Shown piece after piece: positions 1-7,556 of a DNA stretch of 29,823 bases. The stretch comes from Phycisphaerae bacterium. Its GTDB lineage: Bacteria; Planctomycetota; Phycisphaerae; UBA1845; UTPLA1. Position 1 is the first letter of the stretch. Each line of letters starts with the position of its first letter. The position numbers and the translations under genes were made by a program. Under the pieces are notes generated by a model. That model worked only from the letters and a program-made list of their open reading frames with translations, searched no databases and had not been told where the DNA came from. The DNA is taken from contig JAFGQA010000409.1 in the NCBI GenBank assembly GCA_016935885.1, positions 1-29,823 of the forward strand. Direction: 5' to 3'.

Positions 1-16
1 GCGACTACGATTGCTT

Positions 17-70
17 GACCGAGAATCCCTTCTCGGTCCTGAAGCCGGTGCCGAGAAAGGATTCTCGGCA
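17..70. repeat. Pair of adjacent perfect hairpins
   Basis: Two inverted repeats stand side by side. At 17-38 the arms GACCGAGAA and TTCTCGGTC flank a TCCC loop; at 49-70 the arms TGCCGAGAA and TTCTCGGCA flank an AGGA loop. Both share the core CGAGAA/TTCTCG. A related hairpin (GACCGAGA/TCTCGGTC) lies at 20003-20024. Neither has a T-run, so these look like a dispersed palindrome family rather than intrinsic terminators. Any gene they serve lies outside the window to the left. Confidence 0.7.
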
Positions 71-147
71 GAGCGTACAGTCGTTCTGTTTGTGAAACGC
101 CGTCCTAGTGCATCGTCACACGTAGTCTTGCGGGTTTGCCCTTTCGC

Positions 148-209
148 GTGCCACGGGCAGCCTGCCTGCCCGTGCGCACTGGCGGGCGAGCCGCCAGTGG
201 CACACGTCA
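148..209 (+). repeat. Family A palindromic element, compact copy
   Basis: An outer stem GTGCCAC/GTGGCAC encloses two hairpins, ACGGGCAG...CTGCCCGT and CACTGGCGG...CCGCCAGTG, and the copy ends in GTCAC. It lacks the roughly 30-nt spacer found between the hairpins in longer copies. It is a member of the dispersed family whose best copies are at 3926-4057 and 7710-7850. Confidence 0.75.
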
Positions 210-240
210 CTCGACCAGTGTTGGAGCACTAACAACGCGT

Positions 241-335
241 GGTAAAAGGAGAAACAGCGGTTCGGAAACGCCGTTCTTGACCGTAAAAACCACCGGCTTT
301 GGCGCCGCTGCCACAGTTTTGCCACGGGCTGCTAG
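241..335 (+). repeat. Family B inverted-repeat element, copy 1
   Basis: This stretch of about 95 bp is closely matched at 7256-7357 and 17061-17154. It shares blocks such as CGGTTCGGAAACGCCGTTC and TTTGCCACGGGCTGCTAG. The right end CCACGGGCT (322-330) matches the terminal repeat of copy 2; the left end is degraded here. The element abuts the queA stop codon (332-334), so it lies immediately downstream of that gene. An inner stem around CACCGGC...GCCGCTG forms a hairpin. Confidence 0.75.
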
Positions 336-1378
336 AGGATCAGCATGGCGTCGCCGTAACTGTAGAAGCGGTAGCCTTCTCTGATGGCGACCTGGTAGGC
401 ATCCATGATCGCCGGGCTGCCGGCGAACGCGCACACGAGCGCGAGAAGCGTGCTGCCGGGCAGATGGAGATTGGTGAGCAGGCCGTCGGTCATGCGGAAG
501 GTATAGGGCGGGTAGATCAACAGATCGGTCCAGCCCGCGTGTGGCAACAGTTCGCCAGTCTTGCCGCAGGTCTCCAGGACGCGAACAGAGGTCGTTCCGA
601 CCGCTACAACACGCCCGCCAGCGACCCGGGCCCGCTGGATGATGGCGGCGTTGTCGGGTGCGAGGCTATACCACTCGCTGTGCATGGGATGATCGGCCAA
701 GTCTTGGACCTCGACCGGTTGGAAGGTGCCGAGCCCCACGTGCAAGACGACGCTCGCAACCGAGGTCCCAACGGAGCCGCGGATCTTCTGAAGCAACTCG
801 GAGGTGAAGTGCAGGCCGGCGGTTGGAGCGGCGATGGCTCCCGGCGCGTCTCCGTAGACGGTTTGATATCGCTCCCGATCGAGCGCCGACAGCTCGGCGG
901 GGTCATCCGGCGACCGACGGATGTACGGCGGCAGGGGTGCCGCCCCGATCACATTCAGCACGGCGTGGGCCGGATCAGGCGGATCGACCCGGACCTCGCA
1001 CGACCCGCGATCTCCACGCTGGAGCAAGGTCATCGACCATGGGGAACTGGCCAAGGCAAGCCGCTCGCCTTCTTTCAGGCGGCCGGCGCCTGTCAGGAGC
1101 ACGATCCAGCGGCCCGCGGATTCCTCGCGAACAAACAGCCCGCCGATCTGTCCACCCGTTTGGCGCCGGGCCAGGAACTTGGCGGGCAAGACGTGCGTGC
1201 GGTTGATGACCAGGCAATCGTCCGGGTTCAGGAATTCCGGCAGATCACGAACCACGCGATGCTGGACGATCCCTGTCGCACGATGCAGCACCAACAAGCG
1301 GGCGGCGTCGCGCGGCTGGCACGGACGTTGGGCGATTCGTTCCGGGGGGAGGTTGTACTGCAGGTCCTTTGTTCTGAT
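332..1378 (-). CDS. queA: S-adenosylmethionine:tRNA ribosyltransferase-isomerase QueA
   Basis: QueA transfers and isomerises the ribosyl part of S-adenosylmethionine onto 7-aminomethyl-7-deazaguanine in tRNA, giving epoxyqueuosine; it acts in the cytosol. Family signatures are clear: LPPYIRR, GAIAAPTAGLHFT, HVGLGTFQPV, MHSEW, GTTSVRVLE, NLHLPGSTLL and the C-terminal FYSYGDAMLI. The first ATG/GTG/TTG codon is a TTG at 1297 (321 residues), but the frame stays open upstream and still encodes the conserved N-terminus DLQYNLPPERIAQRP. Aligned by eye with E. coli QueA (MRVTDFSFELPESLIA), the initiator falls on ATC at 1376-1378, giving 348 residues, close to the usual 340-356. A stop follows at 1394-1396 and no ATG/GTG/TTG lies between it and 1297. 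The start is therefore either ATC or an ATG damaged by mutation or sequencing. The function is very secure; the start is inferred. Confidence 0.95.
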   Translation of the reverse strand: MRTKDLQYNLPPERIAQRPCQPRDAARLLVLHRATGIVQHRVVRDLPEFLNPDDCLVINRTHVLPAKFLARRQTGGQIGGLFVREESAGRWIVLLTGAGRLKEGERLALASSPWSMTLLQRGDRGSCEVRVDPPDPAHAVLNVIGAAPLPPYIRRSPDDPAELSALDRERYQTVYGDAPGAIAAPTAGLHFTSELLQKIRGSVGTSVASVVLHVGLGTFQPVEVQDLADHPMHSEWYSLAPDNAAIIQRARVAGGRVVAVGTTSVRVLETCGKTGELLPHAGWTDLLIYPPYTFRMTDGLLTNLHLPGSTLLALVCAFAGSPAIMDAYQVAIREGYRFYSYGDAMLIL

Positions 1379-1578
1379 GGCTATATCCCGTTTTTATCCT
1401 GCCCGATAATAGCATATTCAGATCGTCAAAGGAGGCGGAACTTTACCTGGGACGGGCCAAGTTCTACGATCGAATGGGGGTGTGTCCGAAGTAATGGGGA
1501 AGGGTGAGTCTGTGTCTCCGGTGGTTGCGTACGACTGCCGTTCTGGGCGCTCAGGCATTCTTAGGGGGCGAGGTGAGC

Positions 1579-2124
1579 ATGGCACCGATTCCCAAAAACC
1601 ATCCGATTCGCCGCTGGTTCGCGGGCCTCGTGGAGGACAATTTCCAGCAGCAGATCGGCCTGTCTGATCCGCGAGTGCTGAATTACCTGGTGGAGTTACT
1701 GACAGAGTTTATCCACATCGAGCGAATCAACACACTTCGCGACGGCAGCGGCCGGCGGGTCGAGGACATCGCGGAGATGCTGTGCGAAGCGGAGATCGGA
1801 TCTGGGAGCGCGAGCACGGAACGGCGTCGGCTCTACCACCGGCACATCGGCGACTACACGCTGTTCTGGACCGGCCTGTATCCGGAGAACCTCAGGCAGA
1901 TGCACCGCCGACAGGCCAGGGACGAGCTTCTGAGCTACTTCGCGCAAGGCAAGCGTTCGTATGCCATCGCCTCCGAACTTAGCAGCGACCGAACCGCCCC
2001 GCCGGCAGGCGTGCTGCAAACATTGAGCGACCAGTTTGAGTATTGCGTGTACGGCCTGGGCCTGGTTCGCAAGAGCTGGGAAGAAGCCGACCCGGCCGGA
2101 TTCGTCGCAACCGGGCTGCTGTGA
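1579..2124 (+). CDS. Conserved-looking cytosolic protein of unknown function
   Basis: A 181-residue protein I do not recognise. The start ATG at 1579 is chosen because a purine-rich ribosome site (GGGGGCGAGG) lies just upstream. The frame is open back to a GTG at 1504, but those 25 residues look unlike a conserved N-terminus. There is no signal peptide or membrane segment. The sequence is rich in charged amphipathic helices (WFAGLVEDNFQQQIG, LTEFIHIERINTLRDG) with several aromatics in the centre (YTLFWTGLYPENL), which suggests a compact helical fold. It diverges from queA across about 200 bp that should hold both promoters. Composition and codon use look genuinely coding; the role is unknown. 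Confidence 0.75.
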   Translation: MAPIPKNHPIRRWFAGLVEDNFQQQIGLSDPRVLNYLVELLTEFIHIERINTLRDGSGRRVEDIAEMLCEAEIGSGSASTERRRLYHRHIGDYTLFWTGLYPENLRQMHRRQARDELLSYFAQGKRSYAIASELSSDRTAPPAGVLQTLSDQFEYCVYGLGLVRKSWEEADPAGFVATGLL

Positions 2125-2206
2125 AAAGAGAGACGTGGCTCCGCCTGAACATGCTCCGTTGCACGGACGAGCCCCGCCTCAGGCACCTCCCGCAAAGGGC
2201 ACGCCA

Positions 2207-2380
2207 GGGAAGGAATCGCGCCTGCACGGCTGGGGTCCGCGACGTTTCCGACGGCATTCGATTCTGGGTGCCACGGGCGGCTTGCCCGCCCGTACGGTCT
2301 CTCCGGTGGCATGGGGCACGCACACTGGCAGACAAGCTGCCAGTGGCACCCGCCCGGGAAAGGAATCGCGCCTGCGCGGC
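2207..2380 (+). repeat. Family A element flanked by a 24-bp near-perfect direct repeat
   Basis: The element body (2235-2354) reads outer stem GGGTGCCAC, hairpin CGGGCGG...CCGCCCG, the spacer GGTCTCTCCGGTGG, hairpin CACTGGCAG...CTGCCAGTG, and closing GTGGCACCC. It begins with a degraded terminus GTCCGCGAC and lacks the right terminus. It lies between two direct copies sharing GGAATCGCGCCTGC (about 2207-2230 and 2355-2380). The 2125-2480 interval otherwise holds nothing I can support. Confidence 0.7.
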
Positions 2381-2480
2381 CGCGTCGCACACACGACACA
2401 AAACGGGCACAGCTGTCTGTCCGCGCCCGCCTTGTGATGGGAGCCATTGCGCTTGCCACGGCCGGTCGCCGACGTAACGG

Positions 2481-3860
2481 TCACGGTTCCCGCCGGAACA
2501 GAATCCGCGTGACGTGGGCCACCGCGGTCTCGGCGCCCCCGCTGGCGTCCGTCGTCAGCAGAACGACCGGCTCACCGGCCGTCACCGGGCCTTCAAACTG
2601 CTGCTTGACCCGGTGGAAGACCGGGGCGAGCACGTTGTTGCCGATGTCGATGCCGGAATCCGAAAGGCCGGACAATTCGATCCCGATGTTGACATGGCCC
2701 CGCGTGGGCTCTTGTTCGTCCCACAAGCCGAACAACTCCACGACGCAGCCAAGGTCCTCATACTCGGTTTGGGACGTGACTTGACCCGACTTCGCCTGCG
2801 TGCCGCGGACGAACGGCCTCCGCGCCCCTATGGTCAGCTTCGCTCTCGAGCTGGGCTCAACGGTCTGGTCGGCCCGGTAGAGGATCTTCGTCGGGCCGAA
2901 TCTGCCCAACGCATCCCGCAACGACTGACAAGTGGCTGCGTCCTCGGCGAGCTTGGTGGCGTCCAGTTCAACGATCTGATCGCGACCGACCAGCGTCTCG
3001 AAGACGCCGATCTGAACGTGCGTTGCGTGTTCGCGAACGGCCGGAAGGCCCGAGGGTTTCGGAACGTCCAGTTGCTCGACCTGGGAGATGATCACCACGA
3101 AGTCCTTCGCGGTCGCCGTGACGATCAACGTGTTACTGTCCTCGTCCGCCGTGTAGGTGATGGGGTAAACACCGTCTCGAGGTCGCGGCGTTTCCGCCTG
3201 ATGAATACGAGTCAACAGCTCGGCCAGCACCGCCGCCCTGGCATGCTTCGGCCTGATGAACTTCGTCTCCTTGGCGCCGCGGGCCGAAGGAATATCCACC
3301 TGCTCGACGATCGCCATGACCCTCTCCATCTGCGGTGGGCTGGCGGTCACCAGGATCGACATCGTCCCGTTGATGTAGCTCACGATGACCGGATCCCGAC
3401 GGGTCGCGCGCAGTTGCTCGTTTATCATCTTCGGCAACTGCCACGGCTCGGCGTAGTCCACCGCAAACGTGCGCGTGATCCGGTCCGCCGTCTCCTCAAC
3501 GTCGAGCTTCGCGATCATGGCCTCGATGGCCTTCAACTGATCCTCTGACGCGGTCACGATCAGCGTGTTGGTCCGCGCGTCGGGGACCCACGCCGGGGCT
3601 TCCGAAACGGCGACATGCGCAAACACGTCCATTCCCAATGCGGCGACCGCTGGGGCGTCTGCGAACTTGAGCGGAATCATACGAATCCTGCGGTGCGCGC
3701 CGCTCGTGGCACGCGCGGCCTCGCTCTGATTCATCGTCTGCCTCGTTGCCGCAATGCTGACATCCTTCGACGATGACTCGGCTTGCCCGGTCGCCCAGGC
3801 GGGCGCGACGGGCAGGATCACCAGTAAGGCGTACAGATGGATGGGCAAAGAAACTCGCAT
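2481..3860 (-). CDS. Exported protein with three secretin N-type (NolW-like) domains
   Basis: A 459-residue protein. The start ATG at 3860 has an excellent ribosome site (AGAGGAGGT, 7 nt spacing), better than an upstream in-frame TTG at 3884. An N-terminal signal peptide (hydrophobic LYALLVILPVAPAWA) predicts export. Three ring-building repeats of the secretin N0/N1 type follow at about residues 59-120, 129-190 and 199-266. Each ends in a pattern like NTLIVTASEDQLKAIEAMI...LD or MSILVTASPPQMERVMAIVEQVD. The C-terminal 190 residues are beta-rich, but I do not see the usual secretin gate signature (VPxLxxIPxLGxLF). It may be a periplasmic secretin-like ring protein or an outer-membrane-associated partner of a type II/IV secretion machine. 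No pilus or secretion genes are adjacent. The fold call is good; the function is tentative. Confidence 0.8.
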   Translation of the reverse strand: MRVSLPIHLYALLVILPVAPAWATGQAESSSKDVSIAATRQTMNQSEAARATSGAHRRIRMIPLKFADAPAVAALGMDVFAHVAVSEAPAWVPDARTNTLIVTASEDQLKAIEAMIAKLDVEETADRITRTFAVDYAEPWQLPKMINEQLRATRRDPVIVSYINGTMSILVTASPPQMERVMAIVEQVDIPSARGAKETKFIRPKHARAAVLAELLTRIHQAETPRPRDGVYPITYTADEDSNTLIVTATAKDFVVIISQVEQLDVPKPSGLPAVREHATHVQIGVFETLVGRDQIVELDATKLAEDAATCQSLRDALGRFGPTKILYRADQTVEPSSRAKLTIGARRPFVRGTQAKSGQVTSQTEYEDLGCVVELFGLWDEQEPTRGHVNIGIELSGLSDSGIDIGNNVLAPVFHRVKQQFEGPVTAGEPVVLLTTDASGGAETAVAHVTRILFRREP

Positions 3861-3925
3861 AGGGATTACCTCCTCTCTCAACATTCCCCCAACAACAGGT
3901 CAAATCGCGTCCATGACAGTCCAGA

Positions 3926-4057
3926 CGGGTCCGTGACGGTTTATGTGGGTGGCACTGGCAGCTCGCCTGCCCCTTGCGCCTACCGGAGAGACCTCGCGGG
4001 CGGACAAGCCGCCCGTGGCACCGAGGATCGAATGCCGCCGGAGGTGTCACGGACCCG
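3926..4057 (-). repeat. Family A element with perfect 12-bp terminal inverted repeats
   Basis: A complete-looking 132-bp copy in reverse orientation. The left end CGGGTCCGTGAC (3926-3937) is an exact inverted repeat of the right end GTCACGGACCCG (4046-4057). Inside are GTGGCACTGGCAG, a degraded hairpin, CTACCGGAGAGACC, then hairpin CGGGCGG...CCGCCCG and GTGGCACC. No transposase is encoded, so the architecture is that of a non-autonomous miniature element or REPIN-like palindrome pair. It interrupts the tail of a small ORF. Confidence 0.8.
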
Positions 4058-4234
4058 GTCAAACCAGGCGGCAATGACCTCAACTGGATGCCGCATAGAA
4101 TCGTACAACAGAACATCGCAGGGGATGCACCCTTCCTGCGATTCGTCTAACTGAATCCCTGCAAGCCGCAACGATGGATCGTTCAACGATTCGCGACCGC
4201 GCTTCGCTCGGCCCCGCCACCCTGTCGAATTCAT
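3980..4234 (-). CDS. Short coupled ORF whose C-terminus is family A repeat sequence
   Basis: The ATG at 4234 overlaps the stop codon of the upstream zinc-ribbon gene as ATGA, the classic arrangement for translational coupling. The first 59 codons, up to AWFD, read like real protein (SLRLAGIQLDESQEG, CDVLLYDSMRHPVEVIAA). The remaining 25 codons lie inside the palindromic element that starts at 4057 and end at a TAG within it. I infer that element insertion replaced the original C-terminus, leaving a truncated or chimeric product. No family is recognised. It may be a broken gene rather than a functional one. Confidence 0.4.
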   Translation of the reverse strand: MNSTGWRGRAKRGRESLNDPSLRLAGIQLDESQEGCIPCDVLLYDSMRHPVEVIAAWFDRVRDTSGGIRSSVPRAACPPARSLR

Positions 4235-4716
4235 GAGCCGTCCGAAGGTGGCTGATTGCAATTCCAGCACACCTCGAAGTTGCCGGGGTTCTCCTCGCCG
4301 CAACGCGTGCAAGTCCAGTCGCCCCGGTCGGACGTTTCTACAGGCGGCAGTTCCTCACCCAGGGCCTGGCGGCGGAGCAGGTCGATCACGGCGAAGTAAC
4401 TCGCTCGCGGAACGGCGATTCTGCTTCGACTGTGCGTGACGCCGCCGAGACCGTAGATCGCCTCGATCGGGCCCATCATCTCCGTGAAGGGGATCTGGTA
4501 TCGCTTCAACAGTTCGACCACCTCGGGCTTGGAGCCGACCTCCTTGCCGTTGAAGATCACAATCGGGAAGTCGCCCTTGGGGATGTGTTCATCGATTGTG
4601 AATACCCTGCCGCACTCCGGGCACCGATGCCGCGGCAGGCCAGCCAGGCCATAGCCGCAGTTCAGGCACCGAAGACCGAGGTCGGGAACTGGAAGTGCTT
4701 CGGGGTCGAATGCCAT
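4231..4716 (-). CDS. Double zinc-ribbon protein with a DUF2007-like middle domain
   Basis: A 161-residue cytosolic protein. Residues about 17-36 form a treble-clef or ribbon with two Cys pairs (CLNCGYGL, then CPECGRVF), typical of small planctomycete zinc-ribbon proteins. Residues about 50-118 (PIVIFNGKEVGSKPEVVELL through the RIAVPRASYFAVIDLLRRQ stretch) resemble the ferredoxin-like DUF2007 domain, a putative signal-transducing fold. The C-terminus has a RanBP2-type zinc finger with the pattern WxCxxCx10CxxC (DWTCTRCGEENPG, then CWNCNQ). The finger suggests RNA or protein binding, and the combination suggests a regulatory adaptor, but this is inference. There is no strong ribosome site. The downstream ORF starts inside its stop codon. 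Confidence 0.75.
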   Translation of the reverse strand: MAFDPEALPVPDLGLRCLNCGYGLAGLPRHRCPECGRVFTIDEHIPKGDFPIVIFNGKEVGSKPEVVELLKRYQIPFTEMMGPIEAIYGLGGVTHSRSRIAVPRASYFAVIDLLRRQALGEELPPVETSDRGDWTCTRCGEENPGNFEVCWNCNQPPSDGS

Positions 4717-4889
4717 GGTGAGGTCGCTGCACCGGTTATCGAGGACTTTGCGGATTAAGATGAGCCGTGGGCTTCGCCCCGTGTGGCTTCTCGCGACAGG
4801 AGCGACTCCTCCGTGGACGAAGCCTCGGTTGGCAGATCCGCAATCGGCGAGTCCATCTCGCCTTTGGCATTATACCACACGCAAAAGGT

Positions 4890-5150
4890 TGGCCTGGCCG
4901 CCCGGATTGGGAGTCCGGGCGACCAGGCCAGAGGGTGGAGTGGGAGCAGGTGACTGGCTTCCACGTTCGCGGAAGCCGCTATCGCTCGTGGAGGGAGCCG
5001 GACATGCCGGCTACTCAGAATGTTCCATCGTATTGTTCAACGTCCGCGGGCATTGACCCTTTCGGTGCCGCGCCGCGAAAGCCGGCCCGCAGTAGTGTTC
5101 TTGCCTCCAACCGAGGGCCGCCTCGCAACGACCCAGACGACGGTCGTTGC
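4890..5150. repeat. Three hairpins in the 4717-5169 gap
   Basis: No gene is supported in this gap. At 4890-4930 a long inverted repeat (arms of about 17 bp around TTGGGAG, one mismatch) carries CGCCCGGA/TCCGGGCG. At 4956-4977 GGCTTCC and GGAAGCC flank 8 nt. At 5125-5150 GCAACGACC and GGTCGTTGC flank 8 nt; this last lies 20 nt beyond the sppA stop and may help end its transcript, although no T-run follows in that direction. Confidence 0.6.
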
Positions 5151-5169
5151 AAGCTGACCCCGCACGCTT

Positions 5170-7029
5170 CTATCGCAGGACCGTGTTGAAATCCGGTCCC
5201 ACCAACAGTACGTTCTCGGCAGACAGAAGTTGCAGTTGAATCAGGAATTCTCTCAACTTCGCCGCCTTTGCCGGATCGACCGTCTGCAAGGCCTCGAGTG
5301 CCGCCGCCATGGCCGGCAGCTTGGCATACTGCGAACCAACGGAGGTCCCAAGGCCGGCTGTCGAGGAGACGAACTCGTCGTCTTTCTTCTGCCCACCAAG
5401 GGCCTCAGCGATGATGTCGAAGAACGTCTTCGGCCGCGGGTAGACGCGCAGCTCGTAATCGGTGCCCAGCTCGGCCTCTGCCGCCGTGTACTTGATCGCA
5501 TCCGCAAAGCCGCCGAGCCGATCGACAAGCCCGATCTCGAGGGCCTGCTTACCAGTATAAACGCGCCCGCCCGCCAACGGTTCCAATTCGCCCTTGATCC
5601 GATCCGCCCGGCCCTCCATGACGCGACCCTTGAACTCGTCATAGACGCGGTACAGGAAGGACTCGAGCAGTTCCCGCTCGTCATCACCGAAACGGCGGTT
5701 GGTGTTCATCATGTCGCTGAACTTGCCGCGTTTGTATTCGTGGCCGGTCACGCCGACCCAGTCCCACAGGCCCTTGGTGACAATCTTGCCGCCGACGACG
5801 CCGATGGAGCCGGTGATGGTGCCGGGCTCGGCGAAGATCGTGTCGCCCAGCGTGGCCACGTAGTAGCCGCCGCTGCCCGCCACGTTGCCCATCGAGACGA
5901 TGAACGGCCGGCCGGAATCCTTGAAACGCTTGCTCGCCTCGCAGATGACCTCGCTGGCGATGGCCGAACCGCCAGGCGAATCGACCCGAAGGATCAGTGC
6001 CTTGACGCTCTCGTCAGCGGCCGCCTCGGCGATGGCCCTGCGGATCGTGGTCGAGCCGGCGTTGGAGGACCCGCCGAACAGGCTTGGCTCCGACTCACCG
6101 CTGGTGATGGGCCCCACGACGTACACGATCCCGATCGCCGCCTTGTCTGACTTCTCCTTGCCCTTCATCAAGTCGCCAAGAAGCTTGAAGATTGCGAACG
6201 GGTTGTCGAAGTCGATGTCGAGCTCGTCCTTCTTGCCATAGTTGGCGACTACCTTGGTGTCCTCACCGTAACGCTTCTTGACGCCTTTGATGAAATCTTC
6301 GCGGTATTGGAGCTTGTCCACCAGCTTGGCGTCGAGCGCCGCCTTGGCGCTGAGCAGACCGCCGTTCACCAGTTCGCGGACCTTCTTTGGGTTCAGCCCG
6401 CGGCTGTCCGCTACACCTTCGAGAATCTGCTCGAAGATCGAGTCCAGCAGCCAGTTGGTTTGCTCCTCGGCCTCCGGGCTGGGGCCGGAGCGATAGAACG
6501 GCTCCCCCGCCGACTTGTAGGCCCCACAGTGGATGATGTCCGCCTCGAGGCCCACCTTGTCCATCAGGTTCTTGAAATACAGGCCCTCGCCGTAAAGGCC
6601 GGTGAACGCCACGAGGCCGGTCGGCATCAGGGTTAACTGGTCGGCCGCCGAGCCCAGCAGCAACGTGCCATTGCCGAGAAACTCGCAGAAGACCAGGACG
6701 TCCTTGCCCGCGGCACGCAGGGCCTCGAACTGGACCCGAAGCTCTTGAATCTGGGCGAACCCCAATGTGGCTTCCTGGATGTCGAAGATCACCGCCTTGA
6801 CGTTGTCATCCGCGCGTGCCTGGTGGAGCTTCTTGAGCAGGTCAAACATGTTGACCGGCGCGGCATCCCCGAGCATCTGGCCCAAGCCGAATGCATCCGG
6901 GGCCTCCGTCAATGGCCCTTTAATCTTGAAAAGGGCAACGACGTCCTCCTCCCCCGCCGCCGCCGGCACTGCGGCGGCCACACCCATTACGACAAAAGCG
7001 ACTATCCAAAACCTCGGCCTCAGCAACAT
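5170..7029 (-). CDS. sppA: Signal peptide peptidase SppA, two-domain S49 type
   Basis: A serine endopeptidase that degrades cleaved signal peptides and some membrane or lipoprotein substrates at the outer face of the inner membrane. The ATG at 7029 has a ribosome site AAAGGGAG 7 nt upstream. In-frame codons extend to 7347 but run back through repeat family B, so they are not the real N-terminus. The protein has 619 residues, close to the 67-kDa E. coli type. A signal sequence covers residues 1-25. The N-terminal half carries the general-base lysine in GAYKSAGEPFYRSG (Lys172, like E. coli Lys209). The C-terminal half has LRVDSPGGSA and the nucleophile in GNVAGSGGYYV (Ser386, like E. coli Ser409), followed by TITGSIGVVGGK. 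Both catalytic residues are present, so the enzyme should be active. It appears monocistronic. Confidence 0.93.
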   Translation of the reverse strand: MLLRPRFWIVAFVVMGVAAAVPAAAGEEDVVALFKIKGPLTEAPDAFGLGQMLGDAAPVNMFDLLKKLHQARADDNVKAVIFDIQEATLGFAQIQELRVQFEALRAAGKDVLVFCEFLGNGTLLLGSAADQLTLMPTGLVAFTGLYGEGLYFKNLMDKVGLEADIIHCGAYKSAGEPFYRSGPSPEAEEQTNWLLDSIFEQILEGVADSRGLNPKKVRELVNGGLLSAKAALDAKLVDKLQYREDFIKGVKKRYGEDTKVVANYGKKDELDIDFDNPFAIFKLLGDLMKGKEKSDKAAIGIVYVVGPITSGESEPSLFGGSSNAGSTTIRRAIAEAAADESVKALILRVDSPGGSAIASEVICEASKRFKDSGRPFIVSMGNVAGSGGYYVATLGDTIFAEPGTITGSIGVVGGKIVTKGLWDWVGVTGHEYKRGKFSDMMNTNRRFGDDERELLESFLYRVYDEFKGRVMEGRADRIKGELEPLAGGRVYTGKQALEIGLVDRLGGFADAIKYTAAEAELGTDYELRVYPRPKTFFDIIAEALGGQKKDDEFVSSTAGLGTSVGSQYAKLPAMAAALEALQTVDPAKAAKLREFLIQLQLLSAENVLLVGPDFNTVLR

Positions 7030-7255
7030 CTGCGTGACTCCCTTTCCACTAGACATGGACACATTCCCGATGCGCCGTGCATCGAATCTCTTCGAACCAT
7101 CTTGGGACGCAACGTTGAAGCATCGAGGCGGCCAGTCATACCGGCCCGTGTGCCTCTGTTGCCCACTACAAGAAACGCAAGCACAACAGTCGCCTAACGG
7201 GGAAAAATCGTCTCGGCTCAAGCCCGGGATGCGTGAACCCGACCGGCCATCTGGC

Positions 7256-7352
7256 AGCCCGTGGTGAAAGGGAAGACAGCGGTTCGGAAACGCCGTTCCT
7301 GACCGTGGAAACCACCGGCTTTGGCGCCGGTGCCACGGTTTTGCCACGGGCT
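7256..7352 (+). repeat. Family B element with 9-bp terminal inverted repeats
   Basis: The best-preserved family B copy. The left end AGCCCGTGG (7256-7264) and the right end CCACGGGCT (7344-7352) are exact inverted repeats. Inside, CCGTGG...CCACGG encloses a CACCGGC...GCCGGTG stem, so the transcript would fold as nested hairpins. It lies just upstream of sppA. No coding capacity. Confidence 0.8.
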
Positions 7353-7524
7353 ACTAGGCGTGCCCCGGCGCAGAGGGCCTGGCTGGTTTTCAGGCTCAGA
7401 CCGCTGGGTCGAGGCGTGAACGGGGCGGTTCCGATCACGGGGCGAATGCGGATTCTTGGGTATTCCGACGCAGAAACCCGATTCGGCCACCCCTGGCCAG
7501 AAGGAAGAGGCCGATTTCTCGCCT

Positions 7525-7552
7525 TTGCACTGTCAACCATCCTGGCTATAAT
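7525..7552 (+). promoter_or_regulatory. Consensus-like sigma70-type promoter with no ORF downstream
   Basis: TTGCAC (7525-7530) is followed after 16 bp by a perfect TATAAT (7547-7552). The predicted start is around 7557-7559. This is the best promoter match I noticed in the window. No credible reading frame follows before the terminator at 7614-7657, so it should drive a short non-coding transcript or leader. Confidence 0.6.
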
Positions 7553-7556
7553 CTCA

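Noticed and set aside
1429..1495. Perfect ribosome site AAAGGAGG followed by a six-codon frame at 1473
   Set aside because: The site is 37 nt from the ATG and the frame is only MGVCPK; no evidence for a leader peptide.
299..1507. 402-codon frame opposite queA
   Set aside because: Antisense to the unmistakable QueA sequence.
2043..2477. Plus-strand frames of 130-150 codons overlapping the end of the 1579 gene and the repeat
   Set aside because: They translate the family A element in Arg/Cys/His-rich frames typical of repeat DNA.
4755..4964. 69-codon minus-strand frame upstream of the zinc-ribbon gene
   Set aside because: It runs through a long hairpin, has biased composition and no ribosome site.
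7030..7347. N-terminal extension of SppA
   Set aside because: The extra 106 codons run through the family B repeat and lack a signal peptide, while the ATG at 7029 has a good ribosome site followed by a signal sequence.
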